Source: Limisphaerales bacterium (lineage in GTDB: Bacteria; Verrucomicrobiota; Verrucomicrobiia; Limisphaerales; JAKEEH01). Taken from it: a DNA stretch of 35,503 bases. Below, in pieces: positions 32,433-35,503 of this stretch. Numbering within the stretch: the stretch's first letter is position 1; each line of letters starts with the position of its first letter. Under the pieces are notes generated by a model. The model worked only from the letters and a program-made list of their open reading frames with translations. It was not told the origin of the DNA and made no database searches. The stretch covers positions 1 to 35,503 of the forward strand of contig JAKEEH010000387.1 of NCBI GenBank assembly GCA_022616725.1, given 5' to 3'. Position numbers and translations under genes: made by a program.

Positions 32433-32936
32433 CTACCCCCGGTCGGCTGCCCGCGATTGGGCCTGCATGTCCCCAGCCGGGCAGCATGAGCGGGAGCGAC
32501 GAGTGTTCACCAGATTCCAGATCGCCGCGATGGTGAGGCCAGCCAAAGCAGCGTAGATGAGCCACACGTGATAGTTCATCAAATACGCAACCACCACCAA
32601 ACTGGCGCTGACCCCGCTGATTAACAACGGACCTTTCTTCCGGTGTTGGCGATAGGATGCTATTTGGCCGACAAACGCCAAGGCCGTCATCGCTTGAATC
32701 AGAATCGGCGCGTTGCCGCGCAAAAACGGAACTGATCCCAAGCCCAGCGCACCCGCAATCGTGGCGAACAGCGGAAAGCAGCAGGGTGCTGCAATCGCCG
32801 CCAGGACCGCGCCGACCGCGCCGAGCTTGTCGAATATCAACCACACTCGGCCAATGCGTTTCGGTTGCGGTGATGCTGTCTCTATAGCGCTCACGGTGAC
32901 TTGATTCCGCTGCTGGCTTTGTTTGACATCTGCCAT
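32433..32936 (-). CDS. MerC-like four-helix mercury transporter
   Basis: A 167-residue inner-membrane protein with four predicted helices: about 36-60 (GAVGAVLAAIAAPCCFPLFATIAG), 78-96, 103-123 and 126-147. The Cys pair in helix 1 (PCCFP) and a second Cys pair in the C-terminal tail (SRSCCPAG) match the Hg(II)-relay design of MerC/MerT. ATG 32936 overlaps the upstream gene by 46 bp; a GTG at 32894 would overlap by only 4 bp (GTGA) and fits the coupling seen elsewhere in this operon, so the true start is uncertain. It probably imports or moves Hg(II) under the control of the MerR gene upstream. No merA is in the window. Confidence 0.82.
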   Translation of the reverse strand: MADVKQSQQRNQVTVSAIETASPQPKRIGRVWLIFDKLGAVGAVLAAIAAPCCFPLFATIAGALGLGSVPFLRGNAPILIQAMTALAFVGQIASYRQHRKKGPLLISGVSASLVVVAYLMNYHVWLIYAALAGLTIAAIWNLVNTRRSRSCCPAGDMQAQSRAADRG

Positions 32937-33241
32937 GCTTCACGCGCTTCGAGATACCAATCGGACCGCACCGGAAGCTGGCGAGTGCTGTGCTTCCAGA
33001 ACACGGCGGTCAATTCGCCGGGTTTTTCTTCACCACTATAGCTGGTTTGTTTTGTCCACCAGATGGGCGCAGGGCTGCGACCTTCCCATTTTACGCCGGG
33101 CGGGAAAACTAATACGGCATCCCACATGGGCATTTTCTCAGGTGGCAGATCCTTTCGCGACTCCAACATCTCACGCATCTCATGATCGCGCGGCAAGATT
33201 TCCAATGCATCACGCACTGCGTTCGGAAATTGTTCAGCCAT
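32891..33241 (-). CDS. Hypothetical protein in the MerR cassette
   Basis: A 116-residue protein I do not recognise. It is soluble-looking, starts MAEQFPNAVRDALEILPRDHEM, and is rich in Trp and Pro (PMWDAVLVFPPGVKWEGRSPAPIWWTKQ), without cysteines or membrane segments. ATG 33241 overlaps the upstream lipoprotein stop by one base (TGATG), and its 3' end overlaps the MerC-like gene, so it belongs to the operon. A link to the thioredoxin-like lipoprotein is plausible from position only. Confidence 0.6.
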   Translation of the reverse strand: MAEQFPNAVRDALEILPRDHEMREMLESRKDLPPEKMPMWDAVLVFPPGVKWEGRSPAPIWWTKQTSYSGEEKPGELTAVFWKHSTRQLPVRSDWYLEAREAWQMSNKASSGIKSP

Positions 33242-33678
33242 CAGCCGCCCGCCGATTCGCCTTTCACCGTCATAAAGATGGCGACACCGGGAAAGTCGAA
33301 TCGCCGCGCCGCCATTCGAGCTTCGTGCTCGTTGTCTGAATCGAGCATCGCAACCCACACGATCATCACTTCGGCCCGTCCAACAATCTCCGGAAGCTTT
33401 CGCGCCTCATGCTGTAACGCCTTCGCGCCGTAAATGCAGCCGCCGCACGTAGGCGAGAATAGCGCCAGTACACGCGGCTTAGAGGTGTCGGCATTGAATT
33501 CCTTCTTGAGGGCGTCGAATGAATCGTCGAGCACCGTGACTTGTGGCGCGCTTTGGCGCGCCCGCTCGACTTTGTGGAAACAAGCGCAGCCTGTCGCGAG
33601 AAGGCATACCGGCAGCAGCAACGCAAAAGCACGAGTCCAGCGCCAGTGCGTTGAAACACTGAGAAGTATTGAGTTCAT
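33241..33678 (-). CDS. Thioredoxin-like lipoprotein
   Basis: A 145-residue exported lipoprotein. The N-terminal signal ends in a lipobox-like LLATGC, placing the mature protein on the membrane outside the cytoplasm. A thioredoxin-like core follows: VLALFSPTCGGCIYGAKALQHEA has a CGGC redox motif, and VMIVWVAMLDSDNEHEARMAARRFDFPGVAIFM fits later strands. It could reduce or bind metals or thiols in the envelope. The start ATG overlaps the VOC stop by 4 bp and its stop overlaps the next start, consistent with a tightly coupled operon. Confidence 0.78.
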   Translation of the reverse strand: MNSILLSVSTHWRWTRAFALLLPVCLLATGCACFHKVERARQSAPQVTVLDDSFDALKKEFNADTSKPRVLALFSPTCGGCIYGAKALQHEARKLPEIVGRAEVMIVWVAMLDSDNEHEARMAARRFDFPGVAIFMTVKGESAGG

Positions 33679-34042
33679 GAGCTAGTCCTTCTATTCCCAA
33701 AGCGAATCACGTTCCCGTCCGGGTCTTTCACCGCGAAATCGCGCGCCCACGGCATGTCCTCAAGTTCCTGCGCGATGGTCGCGCCACTGGCGCGGCATTG
33801 TTCGTAGAACTCGTCCACGTCGTCGTTAATGTAGCAATAGACGCAGATGCCGAATGCGCCGTCGCCCGTGTGCTCGGTCAGCAGGAAGAGAGGTCGCCGC
33901 GTTCGATGGAAACGCACAGCGGGAGTCCCGCCGCAAACTGGTGCTCGGACACCTTGCGGAAGCCCAAGCATCTCTCGTAGTGGGCCAAGCTTGCTCGCGC
34001 ATCGCGCACGCGGATGTAGGGCAGGCAGAATTCAGATTTCAT
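33675..34042 (-). pseudogene. VOC (glyoxalase/bleomycin-resistance) family gene with a frameshift
   Basis: ATG 34042 gives MKSEFCLPYIRVRDARASLAHYERCLGFRKVSEHQF...SIERGDLS, the first betaalphabetabetabeta half of a VOC protein, and then runs into a stop. The second half (FLLTEHTGDGAFGICVYCYINDDVDEFYEQ... WARDFAVKDPDGNVIRFGN) is in another frame and ends at 33675. One missing base near 33885-33892 (around CCTCTCTTCC on the coding strand) explains the split; the restored protein is about 122 residues. The start overlaps the merR stop by 4 bp (ATGA). It is either a broken gene or a sequencing error. Family members include glyoxalases and metal/drug resistance proteins. Confidence 0.75.
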
Positions 34043-34464
34043 AACGCGTCTTCCAGAAATTCGATTAACGGGCATCCGCTGCTGCCGCCACGCGCTTCGC
34101 ATTCGTCAGCGAGTTTTGTTAGGGCGCGGCTCATCTGCCGCAACGAACGGATGCGTGCCTCAATGTCAGAAATCTTGGCCTCAGCTCGCGAACGAACTTC
34201 CGCGCACGATGTTCGTCGGCTGACACGCAACTCCAGCAGTTCTTTGATTTCTTTCAGAGTGAAACCAAGCTGTTGTGCCCGTCGTATGAAACGTATGCGC
34301 GTCACCGTTTCTTCAGGGTAAAGACGATAATTGGCCGTGGTGCGTGCCGGCTTTGTCAGGAGGCCGGCGCGTTCGTAGAAACGCATCGTCGGAATTCCGA
34401 CTTCAGCCAAACGCGCGGTGCGACCGACCGTCAATCCGCTCCCATTTGCGTAGGGTGCTTTCAT
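34039..34464 (-). CDS. merR: MerR-type mercury-responsive regulator
   Basis: A 141-residue MerR-family activator. The N-terminal winged helix is LTVGRTARLAEVGIPTMRFYERAGLL... NYRLYPEE, followed by the dimerisation helix. Three cysteines sit in the pattern used by MerR for Hg(II): one in RTSCAEVRSRAE, one in LADECEARGG and one in SSGCPLIEFL. ATG 34464 is chosen by homology; the frame extends to 34551 across its own promoter and into a repeat. It is the first gene of the cassette, so it is autoregulated together with the downstream VOC, thioredoxin-like, hypothetical, MerC-like and GDCCVxC genes. Confidence 0.88.
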   Translation of the reverse strand: MKAPYANGSGLTVGRTARLAEVGIPTMRFYERAGLLTKPARTTANYRLYPEETVTRIRFIRRAQQLGFTLKEIKELLELRVSRRTSCAEVRSRAEAKISDIEARIRSLRQMSRALTKLADECEARGGSSGCPLIEFLEDAL

Positions 34465-34475
34465 CTCACCATTAA

Positions 34476-34506
34476 GCCTAAACCCTGCACTTAGGTGCAA
34501 GGTCAA
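34476..34506 (-). promoter_or_regulatory. MerR-type promoter with a 19-bp spacer and dyad operator
   Basis: On the minus strand, -35 TTGACC (complement of 34501-34506) is followed by a 19-bp spacer and a weak -10, TTAGGC (complement of 34476-34481). The spacer holds the dyad TGCAC-CTAA-GTGCA (34486-34499). An over-long spacer with a central dyad is the hallmark of MerR-activated promoters. It lies 12 bp upstream of the merR start. Confidence 0.75.
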
Positions 34507-34542
34507 GCGGTTTGTTGAGCCGATTACGAAGCGCCCTTCCGT

Positions 34543-34789
34543 CGTGACCAACGCACGGTTCTGCTACGCTCCACGGGTTGCTGGTTCGTCCCTGTCCCCC
34601 TCTCGACCGCACCCGTTCCACTTCGCAAACCGTGCGCTCGTCACGAGCGGGCATCCACAATGTGCCGCAAGCGCGGCGGCTTCCGTCTGCGGCTCGGCGG
34701 CGGGCGTTGCGCTGCCGGCTTCATTTCGCTATGCGCTCCACTCCAGCCTCCTCTCCACTTTGCCCGCTCGCCGACACGCAGACCGAAGC
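34543..34789 (+). repeat. Dispersed two-module palindromic repeat, copy 7
   Basis: Left module 34543-34645: CGTGACCAACGCACGG pairs with CCGTGCGCTCGTCACG. Right module 34679-34789: GCTTCCGTCTGCG pairs with CGCAGACCGAAGC. It sits between the merR promoter and the 3' end of the excisionase-like gene. Confidence 0.88.
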
Positions 34790-34801
34790 CGGATTCAGTC
34801 A

Positions 34802-35011
34802 TCATTCTTCGTTGAGCATTCGCAGGAGTTCCGAACGAGCGATTAGCAATTTCCCACGCAGGGCGCGACAAGCTTTCAGCTTGCCGCGCTGAATCAACCG
34901 ATAGACGCTGAAGTAGTCCACACCAAGCATGTCGGCGGCCTCCTGAATCGAATAGGCGAGTCGTTCCTTCCCTGGGCTATGCGATGAGTGATTGTTACTG
35001 TCTCGGTTCAT
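34802..35011 (-). CDS. Small excisionase-like HTH protein
   Basis: A 69-residue protein with one MerR/Xis-like winged helix (HTH_17 type): YSIQEAADMLGVDYFSVYRLIQRGKLKACRALRGKLLIARSELLRML. Such proteins act as recombination directionality factors for integrated elements or as small regulators. No integrase is visible in the window. A perfect palindrome 41 bp upstream may be its operator. The Ser/Asn/His-rich N-terminus (MNRDSNNHSSHSPGKE) looks disordered. Confidence 0.75.
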   Translation of the reverse strand: MNRDSNNHSSHSPGKERLAYSIQEAADMLGVDYFSVYRLIQRGKLKACRALRGKLLIARSELLRMLNEE

Positions 35012-35051
35012 ACGATGACAGGAATCGTTTAGCGCATTCGCCGACGTGAAG

Positions 35052-35071
35052 TTGTTCAGCTATCTGAACAA
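35052..35071. promoter_or_regulatory. Palindrome upstream of the excisionase-like gene
   Basis: TTGTTCAG-CTAT-CTGAACAA is a perfect 8-bp inverted repeat with a 4-bp spacer, 41-60 bp upstream of the start at 35011. It is a likely repressor or Xis binding site. The TGTTC and GAACA half-sites resemble a LexA box, but the 8-bp spacing between them does not fit the N4 form I recall. Confidence 0.5.
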
Positions 35072-35130
35072 TCTGTTGAGCGGAATTTCATAGTTTCGGC
35101 GCTGGGGAGACGATCACCGCGCCGGTCCGC

Positions 35131-35380
35131 CGTGACCAACGCACGGTTTGGCTGCGTTTCACGGATTGCCGGTTCGTCCCCGTCCCCCTCTCGACCGCAC
35201 CCGTTCCACTTCGCAAACCGTGCGCTCGTCACGAGCGGGCATCAGCGATGTACCGCAAGCGCGGCGGGCTTCCGTCTGCGGCTCGGCGACGGGCGTTGCG
35301 CTCCGGTGCGTTCCGCTATGCGCTCCATTCCAGCCTCCGCTCCACTGGCTCACACGCCCCCCGCTCGCCAGTCGGCTGAA
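35131..35380 (+). repeat. Dispersed two-module palindromic repeat, copy 8
   Basis: Left module 35131-35233: CGTGACCAACGCACGG pairs with CCGTGCGCTCGTCACG. The right module starts with GCTTCCGTCTGCGG at 35268, but its closing arm is degenerate (near 35370-35380). No gene is seen from here to the window end. Confidence 0.8.
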
Positions 35381-35503
35381 AGAAGTGACAGCGCGATGAA
35401 TTCCGGTTCGATTGTATGGCGGCGTCGGTCGTGTCAAGGATACTACGGGTCGGTCGCTTAGACGCGCCCGCTTCCGTTCCTCCTCTGACACGCCCGCCGC
35501 CGC

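Noticed and set aside
34544-34846. Open frames translating as MTNARF...FHFANRALVTS, also seen near 29410, 31742 and 35132
   Set aside because: They are translations of the palindromic repeat modules; the same peptide recurs in several frames and copies, with no start-site or codon support.
13676-35380. A CRISPR array or group II intron as explanation for the repeats
   Set aside because: Repeats are long, dispersed, intergenic and two-module, without regular spacers, cas genes or a reverse transcriptase.

Overview
This window looks like an accessory region of a moderately GC-rich bacterial chromosome or large mobile element. The gene content (a LexA-linked DinB/DnaE locus, a GDCCVxC-type protein, many dispersed palindromic repeats) fits a soil or freshwater Verrucomicrobiota-like organism. 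That assignment is inference and no rRNA is present to test it. No tRNA, rRNA, CRISPR array or recognisable transposase was seen.

Layout. (1) 1-1826: end of a conjugation-type module, namely a small membrane protein and a VirD4/TraD-like coupling ATPase. (2) 1930-3611: an AbiE-type toxin/antitoxin pair with a clear inverted-repeat operator. (3) 3725-8043: a three-gene minus-strand island bracketed by two related copies of an Xre/MbcA-type antitoxin sequence. The island encodes an ImmA/IrrE peptidase fused to a macro domain, a P-loop kinase fused to an adenylosuccinate-synthetase-like domain carrying a PurZ-like Asp-to-Ser change, and a DarT-like (DUF7002-type) protein. I regard this as the best candidate for an undescribed system. 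(4) 8107-13515: a complete Wadjet operon (jetABCD, minus strand). (5) 13850-19747: a TerB/TerB_C protein, a BrxD-like (DUF2791) ATPase and an Lhr/BrxHI-like helicase, probably another defence cassette. (6) 19987-25044: lexA followed by one very large gene joining a DinB-type Y-family polymerase to a DnaE2-like C-family polymerase. (7) 25120-28731: a GIY-YIG domain running in frame into an ArsR regulator, then an AHSA1/SRPBCC protein, a GFA-domain protein, a Rossmann-fold oxidoreductase and a DUF72 protein. (8) 29964-31574: an exported alpha/beta hydrolase. (9) 32109-34506: a MerR-controlled mercury-type cassette with a MerC-like transporter but no mercuric reductase. (10) 34802-35011: a small excisionase-like HTH protein.

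Two window-wide observations matter. First, at least eight copies of a two-module palindromic repeat lie between genes, all in the same orientation, with compensatory changes in their stems. Second, four genes (the Xre antitoxin, terB, dinB-dnaE and a VOC gene) each carry one single-base indel that splits an otherwise coherent reading frame. This means either residual sequencing/assembly error or decay of accessory genes.

How the genes work together: the left 20 kb reads as a defence island next to transfer genes, with separate modules probably acting on plasmids (Wadjet), phage (AbiE, TerB-BrxD-BrxHI) and perhaps nucleotides or ADP-ribosylated targets (the 4.2-7.8 kb island). The lexA locus is an SOS mutagenesis unit. 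The right end is a metal-stress cassette.
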